From a virus, in the IMG/VR virus record IMGVR_UViG_3300048042_000010, positions 1 to 20,022 of that record: a stretch of DNA of 20,022 nucleotides. One strand, given 5' to 3'. The position numbers were made by a program, and so were the translations under genes. Numbering within the stretch: the first letter of the stretch is position 1; each line of letters starts with the position of its first letter. Positions 5,212 to 10,885 of the stretch are shown in pieces. The notes under the pieces are model-generated. The model was not told where the DNA came from, did not search any database, and was given only the letters and a program-made list of their open reading frames with translations.

Positions 5212-5299
5212 ATGGATTCACTTTCAAGGCGGCGGTAACTGTCTTGAAAGTCTTAGCAACCTACTAGATTGTTGGTTTTACCGAACTGATAATTTAGTT
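5212..5299 (+). other. Structured intergenic RNA
   Basis: ACTTTCAAG and CTTGAAAGT form a perfect 9-bp hairpin around a GC-rich 14-base loop (about 5219-5250). Alternatively CGGTAA pairs with TTACCG (5278-5283). No reading frame and no cloverleaf were found. Confidence 0.3.
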
Positions 5300-5300
5300 G

Positions 5301-5372
5301 TAACTATTAGCTCAGGGGAGAGAGCGTCGGCGTAAAGTCCGAAGGACGTTGGTTCGAGGCCAACATAGTTTC
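5301..5372 (+). tRNA. tRNA, aberrant anticodon loop, identity unresolved
   Basis: The D-arm GCTC-AGGGGAGA-GAGC and T-arm GTTGG-TTCGAGG-CCAAC are standard. The acceptor pairs AACTAT/ATAGTT with a T-T first pair, and there is no CCA. The anticodon arm is short by one base: TCGG/CCGA with an eight-base loop CGTAAAGT. If U33 is missing the anticodon could be GUA (Tyr); if T is position 33 it would be AAA (Phe). An eight-base anticodon loop is rare and may reflect decay. Confidence 0.5.
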
Positions 5373-5392
5373 TTGTTGCGAAAGTTTAAATT

Positions 5393-5554
5393 GGGGCTGT
5401 AGCTCAGATGGGAGAGCGATTGCTTTTTCCGTGGCGGGTAACGCTATCAACTAGAAGCATTGCTTCTAGTTGAGTTGTGGGTCCAAAGAGCCTAAAGCTT
5501 CGAGGACCAACCGGCAAGCAATAGGTCGTCGGTTCGATCCCGACCAGCTCCACC
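5393..5554 (+). tRNA. tRNA-Ala(UGC) interrupted by ~87 nt in the anticodon loop
   Basis: The two ends join into a perfect alanine tRNA: acceptor GGGGCTG/CAGCTCC with G3-U70 (the alanine identity pair), D-arm GCTC-AGATGGGA-GAGC, anticodon stem ATTGC/GCAAT, T-arm GTCGG-TTCGATC-CCGAC, and ACCA. The loop reads TTT, then about 87 extra bases (5427-5513), then GCAA, giving TTTGCAA if cut after U34 and after a terminal G. Inside the insertion are a 12-bp hairpin (TCAACTAGAAGC/GCTTCTAGTTGA, 5447-5473) and GGTCC/GGACC. A P1-like pairing of TGCTTT with GAAGCA is possible, with U-G at the junction, but the insertion is far too short for a complete group I intron. Confidence 0.8.
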
Positions 5555-5584
5555 ACTGATTTATATGTATAATTAAAGAATAAT

Positions 5585-5661
5585 GGGGGCAGTAGTGGGT
5601 GTACGGATTTCCCTTGCAAGGAAATTGTCTTTTAGGAGTTCGATTCTCCAGGCCTCCACCA
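5585..5661 (+). tRNA. tRNA-Ala(UGC), second copy
   Basis: The anticodon arm is TTTCC-CTTGCAA-GGAAA (anticodon TGC) and the T-arm GGAG-TTCGATT-CTCC. The acceptor GGGGGC/GCCTCC includes G3-U70, the alanine identity pair, and ACCA is encoded. The D-arm is weakly paired and the variable region is nine bases, so this copy looks relaxed compared with the interrupted one 30 bases upstream. The HNH gene at 5701 starts 40 bases after it. Confidence 0.78.
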
Positions 5662-5670
5662 TTTTTCTTT

Positions 5671-5704
5671 ACATTATTAATTAATGCTTTATAATTAATA
5701 ATGT
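5671..5704 (+). promoter_or_regulatory. 13-bp hairpin burying the start codon of the HNH gene
   Basis: ACATTATTAATTA (5671-5683) is the exact complement of TAATTAATAATGT (5692-5704), with an eight-base loop. The ATG (5701-5703) lies within the right arm, and no Shine-Dalgarno site is seen. Translation should be blocked on long transcripts. TATAAT is present in the right side of the loop, but the late-promoter match is weak here. Confidence 0.55.
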
Positions 5705-6552
5705 CTGATAAAATAATATGCCCTGATTGTAATAGAGAATTCTCTGTAAAAGGATTTCATACACATTATGCCAGAACTCATTTAGGTGATAAGAAATATT
5801 CATCTGGTAATAATGGAAAATATGAGATTTTATCAAGCAGATGGAAAGAAAAATATTATCAAAATCCAAAAACTTGTTTACAATGTAAAACAGTAATACC
5901 TTTCAAACATAAAGCTAATAAATTTTGTGATCATTCTTGTGCTGCTAAATTTAATAATAATAAACGTATAGAGATTGAATGGTCATTATCTATAGAAAGT
6001 AGAAAAAGAATTTCAGAGAAATTATCGGGAAAAATATCAATAAAACCATACTATAAATTGAAAATTTGTGAAAATTGTAATAATGAATTTCAATGTCTTA
6101 TTCATGGATATAGACGACAAAAACGTTTTTGCTCAAAAAGTTGTGGTACAACATATGTTGCTAAAATACGATATGAAAAATTAAGATTAACAAAAACAGA
6201 ACGTGAAAATTATAAAAGAGATTGCAATTTCAGATTTAGTCTAAAAGATTACCCAGCTGAATTTGACTTTACACTGCTCGAACAATATGGGATTTATAAA
6301 GCTAAAAACCGAGGAGATAATCTAACTGGTGTCAGCAGAGATCATATGGTGAGTGTTATGTGGGGTTGGAAGAATAATGTTCCGACTGAACATATTGCAC
6401 ACCCGGCGAATTGTAGATTAATTCGGCATTCTGAGAATGCATCAAAGGGTACGAAAAACCACATAACTTATGAAGAGTTATTAGCACGAATCACACTGTG
6501 GAATGAACGGTATAATTTGTCTTGCACAATTACAAAATTTAGTGTATGTTAA
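5701..6552 (+). CDS. HNH homing endonuclease with zinc fingers, 283 aa
   Basis: Freestanding homing endonuclease. The N-terminus carries a C2H2-like finger (C7, C10, His pair near 20-27). Two further Cys4-type modules follow: CLQC...CDHSC, and CENC...CSKSC. The nuclease core is SRDHMVSV (Asp214-His215), then GW and HPANCRLIRHSENASKG, the phage HNH subtype seen in T5-like and T4-like homing enzymes. It would make site-specific cuts in DNA lacking the gene. It sits 40 bases after tRNA-Ala, and its start is buried in a hairpin. Very AT-rich with few G+C third positions. Confidence 0.88.
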   Translation: MSDKIICPDCNREFSVKGFHTHYARTHLGDKKYSSGNNGKYEILSSRWKEKYYQNPKTCLQCKTVIPFKHKANKFCDHSCAAKFNNNKRIEIEWSLSIESRKRISEKLSGKISIKPYYKLKICENCNNEFQCLIHGYRRQKRFCSKSCGTTYVAKIRYEKLRLTKTERENYKRDCNFRFSLKDYPAEFDFTLLEQYGIYKAKNRGDNLTGVSRDHMVSVMWGWKNNVPTEHIAHPANCRLIRHSENASKGTKNHITYEELLARITLWNERYNLSCTITKFSVC

Positions 6553-6574
6553 CGATCTTAAACAGGAGTGAATA

Positions 6575-6808
6575 ATGTCTGATTTGGAAAATTTCAAAGC
6601 TATGCTCGATAGGTGCGATGCAGGGTATAATGAATATACTGGTGCCGCAGAATGGGACGAAGATAGTATGTTGAATAGTTGGACTTCAGAATTAGATCCG
6701 AAAACTGCAACGATTATTGTCGTTATGCCTGGATATAGGTGTCATTACGAGGCAGCATTTGATACTGAGGGCAATATGCTCGAAACTGGCCAGTTTGGGG
6801 AGATGTAA
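6575..6808 (+). CDS. Hypothetical acidic protein, 77 aa
   Basis: First gene of a tight four-gene operon (6575-8069). The ATG follows CAGGAG (6563-6568). The protein is acidic; its C-terminal half, with a YRCHYEAAFD-type strand followed by DTEGNMLETG, resembles a common family of small phage proteins in which a beta strand is followed by a D-x-x-G-x-L turn. Function unknown. The stop overlaps the next start (TAATG). Operon-mates include a GatB-like protein, so a link to tRNA metabolism is possible but only by context. Confidence 0.78.
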   Translation: MSDLENFKAMLDRCDAGYNEYTGAAEWDEDSMLNSWTSELDPKTATIIVVMPGYRCHYEAAFDTEGNMLETGQFGEM

Positions 6809-7083
6809 TGTCTAGCAAAAAGTACTCACCGGACAAGCTATTCTTTGACATTAAGAAAGTAAAGTCAGCTTGGGATAGTAAAATCAAAATTACGGCTGTG
6901 GTATTGTCAGATAATCATGGCGCAGATGACATTGGGTTTTACAATACGTCGGGATTACCGAAGTATTTTGAACTTGGTGTAACATGTGAGTGTCTTTGGG
7001 AATTTGAACTAGAGATGTTTGACCAAGTTAAGAATGATCTCACACTTAGTGGATTCAAATATAAAAAAATGCGGGATTGGTAA
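6808..7083 (+). CDS. Hypothetical protein, 91 aa, first of a tandem pair
   Basis: Unknown function. It is clearly a duplicate of the next gene: same length, shared start (KKY..xKLxFDxKKxxSAW), shared FDQVKNDL segment and identical last three residues RDW. Start and stop overlap with the gene before (TAATG), implying coupled translation. No membrane segments; alternating strands and helices suggest a small alpha/beta fold. Confidence 0.78.
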   Translation: MSSKKYSPDKLFFDIKKVKSAWDSKIKITAVVLSDNHGADDIGFYNTSGLPKYFELGVTCECLWEFELEMFDQVKNDLTLSGFKYKKMRDW

Positions 7084-7091
7084 TCTGAACA

Positions 7092-7367
7092 ATGCCTTAC
7101 AAAAAATATGATCTGACTAAACTATGCTTTGACACAAAAAAGACAGAGTCAGCTTGGAACAACAAAACCAAAGTTACAGCAGTTATGTTTTGGAATGATA
7201 AAAATCCCGATGATATTTGGTTTGGCCATCCATCAAGTTTACCAGGTTATTTTAAAGACGAACAAGCAAGTGATTGTTATTGGGAAATTGATGTAAACTT
7301 GTTTGATCAGGTCAAGAATGATTTGATCACTGCTGGATTTAAATTTAAGAAACTGCGAGACTGGTGA
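7092..7367 (+). CDS. Hypothetical protein, 91 aa, second of a tandem pair
   Basis: Paralogue of 6808-7083, about half identical, with the most conserved parts at the N-terminus and in FDQVKNDL...GFKxKKxRDW. It starts eight bases after the previous stop and ends where the GatB-like gene begins (TGAATG). Two copies that have diverged while keeping their ends suggests a heterodimer or two related targets. Function unknown. Confidence 0.78.
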   Translation: MPYKKYDLTKLCFDTKKTESAWNNKTKVTAVMFWNDKNPDDIWFGHPSSLPGYFKDEQASDCYWEIDVNLFDQVKNDLITAGFKFKKLRDW

Positions 7368-8069
7368 ATGAAAATAGTTCAGAAAAAGCCTCCTGTAAAA
7401 ACATCAAAAATTGTTCGGGAGGATAGCAAATTTGAATATGGCCAAGACTATGAGGATGATGTATTAGTATCCGATTGGATGCGAGTAAAAACAGATCATT
7501 GGTCTTCTCTTAATTCCTATGATCTCGTTAGGCACTGTGGGTTTGAGATTGGTTATCAAAAATCACATGATTTGATTAACTTTGCCGACGGGAATTACGA
7601 AACCATTTACTATATCGCTTCTCTTTCACACGAAGAAGCTATAAAATGGTTAATGGGACCTATCGCGGTTGAATTAAAAGCCTCTAAGAGAAATCTTAAA
7701 GATTTGATGCCAGTTAGTTATTTGAACCTATTTGTGGATTACTTGTTGAGTGGTAAATTTGACAAAAGCTTTGCGAAGGATATATTTGATGTATATGCCA
7801 CTGCTGTTAAATTTAGAACTGTACCAATAGTTGCTGGTGAAATCATGCTCGACATTATTATTAGTGATCCAAAGTATAGGGTGGCTGGTACTTCTGAAGT
7901 TGACACAGTCATTGATAAGGTTATATCTAATAATCCAGTTCAGGTTGAGAAAGCTAAGGCTGACCATCGTATCATGCATTGGCTAGTTGGTCAATGCATG
8001 AAGGAGTTGAAAGGTAAAGCTTCTGCTCCTGTATTGCTCGAAAAGATCACAAAACTGTTAACAGCTTAA
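7368..8069 (+). CDS. GatB C-terminal-half homologue (GatB/YqeY tRNA-binding domain)
   Basis: Residues about 60-233 match the helical and tail part of GatB, the tRNA-binding subunit of Asp-tRNA(Asn)/Glu-tRNA(Gln) amidotransferase. The segment AIKWLMG (about 92-98) equals the NWLMG helix. MPVSYLNLFVDYLLSGK aligns with the linker domain. VDTVIDKVISNNP, then LVGQCMKELKGKA (about 207-219), matches the YqeY tail signature (NP-x-x-V, LVGQxMKxxKGxA). The GatB kinase/amidotransferase cradle is absent, so it cannot amidate by itself. It may bind tRNA or replace or compete with the host tail. It is last in the operon 6575-8069 and starts directly after the previous TGA. Confidence 0.82.
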   Translation: MKIVQKKPPVKTSKIVREDSKFEYGQDYEDDVLVSDWMRVKTDHWSSLNSYDLVRHCGFEIGYQKSHDLINFADGNYETIYYIASLSHEEAIKWLMGPIAVELKASKRNLKDLMPVSYLNLFVDYLLSGKFDKSFAKDIFDVYATAVKFRTVPIVAGEIMLDIIISDPKYRVAGTSEVDTVIDKVISNNPVQVEKAKADHRIMHWLVGQCMKELKGKASAPVLLEKITKLLTA

Positions 8070-8092
8070 CTAAAGTTTTTATGGAATATATT

Positions 8093-8267
8093 ATGAAATT
8101 ACAACCAATTTTTATATATGGCAATTGACGACGGAGAAATATACTGTGGTTGGTATTGTAGTTATTCTTTAACTGGCATTCTTCGTGATGGAGACGTATA
8201 TGACCCATTTTAATCTGAGGATGATGCTAAAAATATTTACAATGCAATACGCATTTTGTATAATTAA
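8093..8267 (+). pseudogene. Broken small gene (frameshift plus in-frame TAA)
   Basis: A short frame from ATG 8118 gives 31 residues (MAIDDGEIYCGWYC...DPF) and stops at TAA 8211-8213, but the same frame continues sensibly for 17 more codons (SEDDAKNIYNAIRILYN, TAA 8265-8267). The upstream ATG 8093 opens another frame (MKLQPIFIY) that would join with one frameshift. Together they would make a ~57-residue protein. A decayed gene is likelier than recoding, because TAA ends many intact genes here. Confidence 0.45.
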
Positions 8268-8280
8268 CTATAAAATTTAT

Positions 8281-8347
8281 GGTGGCTATAGTTTAATAGT
8301 AGGACGGGTCCCTGTGAAGGATTCAGCGACGGGGACCGCGCCCGCCA
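8281..8347 (+). tRNA. tRNA-His(GUG)-like, aberrant 3' half
   Basis: The 5' half is a normal histidine tRNA: GGTGGCT, TA, D-arm GTTT...GGAC, and anticodon arm GGTCC-CTGTGAA-GGATT (anticodon GTG). The 3' half is not standard. There is no TTCRA loop; candidate arms are CGGG-GACCGCG-CCCG, or GCG/CGC, and the acceptor pairs only as TGGTGG/CCGCCA after a mismatch. CCA is part of the acceptor. It is either decayed or one of the non-canonical tRNAs of this phage. Confidence 0.5.
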
Positions 8348-8502
8348 GTTACATTGGAATATGATTTAAACTAATTTGTAACCCAAACGAAGAAGTAAAA
8401 TCAAGAGCCGTTTGGTGACAAAAGGAAACTGTTCCTATTGGTATGGTAGGGCAGAAATAACAGGGGTAAGAGTCCCAACTGCCAGATGAGAAATTAAAGT
8501 AT
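8348..8502 (+). other. Structured noncoding stretch with T-arm-like hairpin
   Basis: CCAAACG (8383-8389) pairs with CGTTTGG (8409-8415). GGCAG (8450-8454) pairs with CTGCC (8479-8483) and encloses GGG-TAAGAGT-CCC (8464-8476), a seven-base loop one or two changes from a T-loop. No reading frame was found. It resembles an acceptor/T-arm minihelix. Confidence 0.35.
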
Positions 8503-8570
8503 GGGCGTCTAGTCTAATGGTAAGGTCGATGACCGTGCAATGGTAGGTTCGATTCCTCCGACGCCTACCA
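8503..8570 (+). tRNA. tRNA-Cys(GCA)-like, 68 nt, shortened
   Basis: The acceptor GGGCGTC/GACGCCT with ACCA and T-arm TAGG-TTCGATT-CCTC are standard. TGACC before the loop and GGTAG after it surround GTGCAAT (anticodon GCA, 8537-8539), but the 3' strand of that stem overlaps the 5' strand of the T-stem. The gene is about eight bases shorter than normal, as if the variable loop and part of a stem were lost. Identity is tentative. Confidence 0.5.
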
Positions 8571-8582
8571 AATTACTAATAA

Positions 8583-8659
8583 CCACTGCGACCCAGCAAG
8601 AGAAGGGGCAGAGCCGATAACTCTGTAGTAGCAAGGAGCGTTACCTTGGCGGTGGACCA
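8583..8659 (+). tRNA. tRNA-Ile(GAU)-like with non-canonical loops
   Basis: All four helices are perfect: acceptor CCACTGC/GCGGTGG with ACCA, D-stem CCC/GGG, anticodon stem CAGAG/CTCTG, T-stem CAAGG/CCTTG. The loops are not. The anticodon loop CCGATAA has C at position 33, the T-loop is AGCGTTA instead of TTCRANY, and the D-loop AGCAAGAGAA has no GG. The 11-mer GGAGCGTTACC around the T-loop recurs in tRNA-Gly(UCC) at 15415-15425. With four intact helices but no standard loop signature, it is probably functional and likely to be missed by covariance models. Confidence 0.65.
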
Positions 8660-8691
8660 TCAATTTTATAGACAAAATCAAAATAATATGT

Positions 8692-8699
8692 TATAAATA
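8692..8699 (+). promoter_or_regulatory. T4-type late promoter TATAAATA
   Basis: An exact match, 15 bases before the mature 5' end of tRNA-Gln(UUG) and 5 bases before its extended stem (8705). TAATATGTTA is repeated on both sides of it. Confidence 0.6.
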
Positions 8700-8714
8700 A
8701 TATGTTAGCTCTGC

Positions 8715-8788
8715 TGGGGAATATTTTAATGGTAGAAAAATTGCCTTTGAAGCAGTATAATCTGGGTTCGAGTCCTAGTTCCCCAGCA
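8715..8788 (+). tRNA. tRNA-Gln(UUG) with 17-bp extended acceptor stem
   Basis: Acceptor TGGGGAA/TTCCCCA, D-arm TTTT-AATGGTAG-AAAA, anticodon arm ATTGC-CTTTGAA-GCAGT (anticodon TTG), T-arm CTGGG-TTCGAGT-CCTAG, discriminator G. U1-A72 and G73 are glutamine identity features in bacteria. CCA is not encoded (CAG follows the discriminator region). The flanks extend the helix perfectly: TTAGCTCTGCTGGGGAA (8705-8721) with TTCCCCAGCAGAGCTAA (8779-8795), the same 17-bp length as at tRNA-Pro. Confidence 0.9.
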
Positions 8789-8850
8789 GAGCTAATTTAC
8801 CATCTTCTAACATTATCATATTAATGCTAGATTTTTATAAAAGGTGATCT

Positions 8851-9186
8851 GTGATTAATATTCTTGTAACTGAAATTGATTTAACTACATCGAATTATGA
8901 ACACATACAACATTTACGTTTTGATTTAGATAACGGTAAGGATTTTTGTTATCGGTCTCGTATGTCATATAATGCATTTGCATACGGAGGAGCATCAAAG
9001 AAACCTGCAAAGAAGTCACCATGTTGGGGGAAGAATGGTAAACTTTATAGATGTGATCATGAAGACGACCCTATTCAATTTGGCAAATTTGATCCTCATT
9101 TGCCTTTGGTTAATCTTAAGTCTCTTTGGGAATTTTACGAATATATTGGATACAACTATAAACTTAAAATATGGGCGAAAGAATAA
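8851..9186 (+). CDS. Hypothetical protein, 111 aa (GTG start)
   Basis: Starts at GTG 8851 behind AAGGTGAT (8841-8848). The sequence is mixed alpha/beta with a Lys- and Gly-rich middle (KKPAKKSPCWGKNGKLYRC), two Cys and an aromatic C-terminus; no family is recognised. The Cys/His content (CWG, CDHED) could bind a metal, which is a guess. It is followed 13 bases later by the next gene, probably one transcript. Confidence 0.72.
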   Translation: MINILVTEIDLTTSNYEHIQHLRFDLDNGKDFCYRSRMSYNAFAYGGASKKPAKKSPCWGKNGKLYRCDHEDDPIQFGKFDPHLPLVNLKSLWEFYEYIGYNYKLKIWAKE

Positions 9187-9199
9187 AATTGAGGACATT

Positions 9200-9460
9200 A
9201 TGAAAAGAAATATTACAATCTCAGAGAATCGAGATATTAACATTTTCTATAATATAGATTACATTGAAAGTATGTGTACATTTTGCATTGATCCAGTGTA
9301 TCCAACTGAATCTTTATTAAAGGATGATGTAGATCAAATATATAGTACGGTCAAAGATATTGTTGAATGCAATATCGGAATGGTAGATTACGCTAAATTT
9401 AAAGCATCTTTTGTTACGCGCAATTCAACATTTTGGAACCCTGAATGGGACAAAATTTAA
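9200..9460 (+). CDS. Hypothetical acidic protein, 86 aa
   Basis: Begins at ATG 9200 behind GAGGA (9191-9195); the open frame upstream lacks a ribosome site and overlaps the preceding gene. Acidic, soluble, two Cys near residues 26-29 (CTFC), no recognised domain. It ends eight bases before the promoter of the structured noncoding region. Confidence 0.7.
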   Translation: MKRNITISENRDINIFYNIDYIESMCTFCIDPVYPTESLLKDDVDQIYSTVKDIVECNIGMVDYAKFKASFVTRNSTFWNPEWDKI

Positions 9461-9467
9461 AATCAGG

Positions 9468-9495
9468 TTGACACATATCACAAAGATGCTATTAT
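9468..9495 (+). promoter_or_regulatory. Sigma70-like promoter
   Basis: TTGACA (9468-9473), a 16-base spacer and TATTAT (9490-9495) preceded by ATGC. It drives the structured noncoding region 9496-9850 and, by read-through, the small gene cluster that follows. Confidence 0.7.
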
Positions 9496-9850
9496 ATGAA
9501 CGTGGAGAAGCAAATACGCAGGCTGGATAGGTAACTACATAAACTGATAAGTTGCTCAATATAGTTGTATAAGGTCTTGGATAGGTACCCAAGTCTGGAC
9601 CGTTTAGGGTTATTACAAGGCTGTTTTAGGACAGTTGCAATGCTAAATCGGAAAAGCGCTCAGATGCCATGTTGGTTAGATTAACTAAGTGAGTTAATGG
9701 CCTGCCTGGCTAGAAATTGGAATAGCCCTATTCATACAATTCAAGTGCCGCTCGCAAGTAAATATCGGATATTAAAATAAAAAGGCCCTTTAAGCTAATG
9801 CATCGTCTTAAGTGACCATTTTGTAGGAGCCTAGCCTACACCGAAGCGGC
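9496..9850 (+). ncRNA. ~350-nt structured noncoding RNA or long leader
   Basis: No reading frame, but many local helices: GTAACT/AGTTGC (9530-9555), CTTGG/CCAAG inside GGTC/GACC (9573-9601), CTGT/ACAG (9622-9635), TTAACT/AGTTAA (9682-9698) inside GCCA/TGGC, GGCTA/TAGCC, GAATAG/CTATTC (9720-9733), and GTAGG-AGCCTAG-CCTAC (9823-9839). GGATAGGTA occurs twice, at 9525 and 9580. It is neither a tRNA array nor a recognisable tmRNA or RNase P RNA. A dedicated promoter at its start suggests a real transcript, either a free RNA or the 5' leader of 9871-10089. Confidence 0.5.
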
Positions 9851-9870
9851 AGTTGATTTTTGAGGTGGAA

Positions 9871-10089
9871 ATGACAAAAATAATTCATATCAATCGTAAT
9901 ATTATTCAACAGAACTCTAGAAATGGTACTACTGAACCTGTGTGTAGAGTGCAGGAAGGTACAAAAGTTACCTACGGTATGACTGTAGAAATTCTTGGTC
10001 CAAGCAAAATGGTTTATCGTCCAGACGCTCCGTTATCATGCGGAGCAAAGCTTTGGATCGAAACTGATGCAGAGGTAATAATTTCATAA
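9871..10089 (+). CDS. Conserved small phage protein, 72 aa
   Basis: Start at ATG 9871 behind GAGGTGGA (9862-9869). The pattern (short basic N-terminus, NxxxGxxEPVxxVxxG, then GPSKMVYRPDAPLSCGAKLWIETD) is a small protein found in many tailed phages and some prophages, with a conserved PLxCGAxxWxET motif; its role is not known to me. It follows the structured leader at 9496-9850 and starts a run of small genes (9871-10840). Confidence 0.75.
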   Translation: MTKIIHINRNIIQQNSRNGTTEPVCRVQEGTKVTYGMTVEILGPSKMVYRPDAPLSCGAKLWIETDAEVIIS

Positions 10090-10090
10090 T

Positions 10091-10285
10091 ATGGCAGTTA
10101 TAGAATCAACAACCCGATTCATTATAGGTATATTATTTGGTTGGGCAGGTGCATCAATTATGATACATTTGTTGCATCCTACTAACGACTTTAGAAAAGT
10201 ATCAATATTGATGTTAACTTTTGTTGCTGAATTGATTATAATCGATGTTATAGGTAAAATACAAAGTTGGCGCAATGCAAAATAG
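10091..10285 (+). CDS. Small membrane protein, 64 aa
   Basis: Two hydrophobic segments, about residues 8-28 and 38-54, separated by a short polar loop, with a basic C-terminus (KIQSWRNAK). Probably an inner-membrane hairpin protein. It overlaps the next gene, another small two-segment membrane protein, by 11 bases, so they are likely co-translated. Membrane proteins of this sort in phages are often superinfection-exclusion or lysis-related, but nothing here decides between those. Confidence 0.65.
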   Translation: MAVIESTTRFIIGILFGWAGASIMIHLLHPTNDFRKVSILMLTFVAELIIIDVIGKIQSWRNAK

Positions 10286-10460
10286 GTTTTTGAAGTATAT
10301 AATATATACTTGCTTTGCTGTGATTGGTGGGGTAACTATCATACATAGTTTAGGTGCTACTACTCTTATTGGAATAATACTAACTTGGTTATTAGTACTT
10401 ATGTTTGATAGTATTGTCTATATAATAGTTACATTGATATATAATCAATTGAAAGGATAA
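10275..10460 (+). CDS. Small membrane protein, 61 aa
   Basis: Two hydrophobic segments (about 8-28 and 32-56) after a short basic N-terminus (MQNRFLK). It overlaps the 3' end of the preceding membrane protein by 11 bases. Function unknown; it might act with its neighbour as a pair. Confidence 0.62.
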   Translation: MQNRFLKYIIYTCFAVIGGVTIIHSLGATTLIGIILTWLLVLMFDSIVYIIVTLIYNQLKG

Positions 10461-10462
10461 TT

Positions 10463-10840
10463 ATGAAAATATTACAAAATGATTTGGCGAATGAAGCCCG
10501 AGGTATGTTTTCGCATAATCCAGATGGATATCCTGAATATGCAGCATGGGCTACAAAAGTTAAAATCGAAATCAAGAATCTAATCGACAGACGACTGTAT
10601 TTGTCTAATATTGCTAGTGAAGAGGATTTGGCCCCTATATTAAAATTGTGCGATTTAAAAACCGAAGCGGCCGTCCACTTAATAGTAGCTAACATGATAC
10701 AAGAAGGGATTACCTGGGAACATTTGGCGTTGCTACGAACTCTTGTTGGGCGCTCACCGGTTCCTAAGGAACATAGTGGCAAATTCTATCTACAAATTGC
10801 TGACTGGCTGTATTGGTACTCCCAAGTTTTCGATAAATAA
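10463..10840 (+). CDS. Hypothetical protein, 125 aa
   Basis: ATG 10463 with AAAGGA (10453-10458) three bases downstream of the membrane pair. A soluble helical protein rich in Leu, Ala and Trp, with no recognised family. It ends five bases before a tRNA 5'-half fragment. It has somewhat higher GC than the genes around it. Confidence 0.72.
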   Translation: MKILQNDLANEARGMFSHNPDGYPEYAAWATKVKIEIKNLIDRRLYLSNIASEEDLAPILKLCDLKTEAAVHLIVANMIQEGITWEHLALLRTLVGRSPVPKEHSGKFYLQIADWLYWYSQVFDK

Positions 10841-10845
10841 ATTGT

Positions 10846-10872
10846 GGGCCTATAACTCAATGGGTGATATAG
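10846..10872 (+). pseudogene. tRNA 5'-half fragment
   Basis: GGGCCTA-TA-ACTC-AATGGGT... is the acceptor strand and D-arm start of a tRNA, closely resembling the D-arm of tRNA-Lys 14 bases downstream, but no anticodon arm, T-arm or TAGGCCC follows. It is a remnant of a duplicated tRNA, or a 5' half whose partner lies outside the window. Confidence 0.5.
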
Positions 10873-10885
10873 AAAATAAAATATT

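Noticed and set aside
5141-5335. A 64-codon forward frame over tRNA-Pro
   Set aside because: It translates the tRNA and a structured spacer; there is no ribosome site or coding character.
5427-5513. A regular group I intron in tRNA-Ala
   Set aside because: Junctions fit, but 87 nt is too short for P3-P9 and no P7 core is visible; reported as an unknown insertion instead.
8211-8213. Reassignment of UAA as a sense codon
   Set aside because: UAA, UGA and UAG all end intact genes in this window; a single internal TAA in a broken frame is better explained as decay.
9496-9850. tmRNA or RNase P RNA
   Set aside because: No tRNA-like ends with CCA, no tag frame, and none of the conserved RNase P core sequences.
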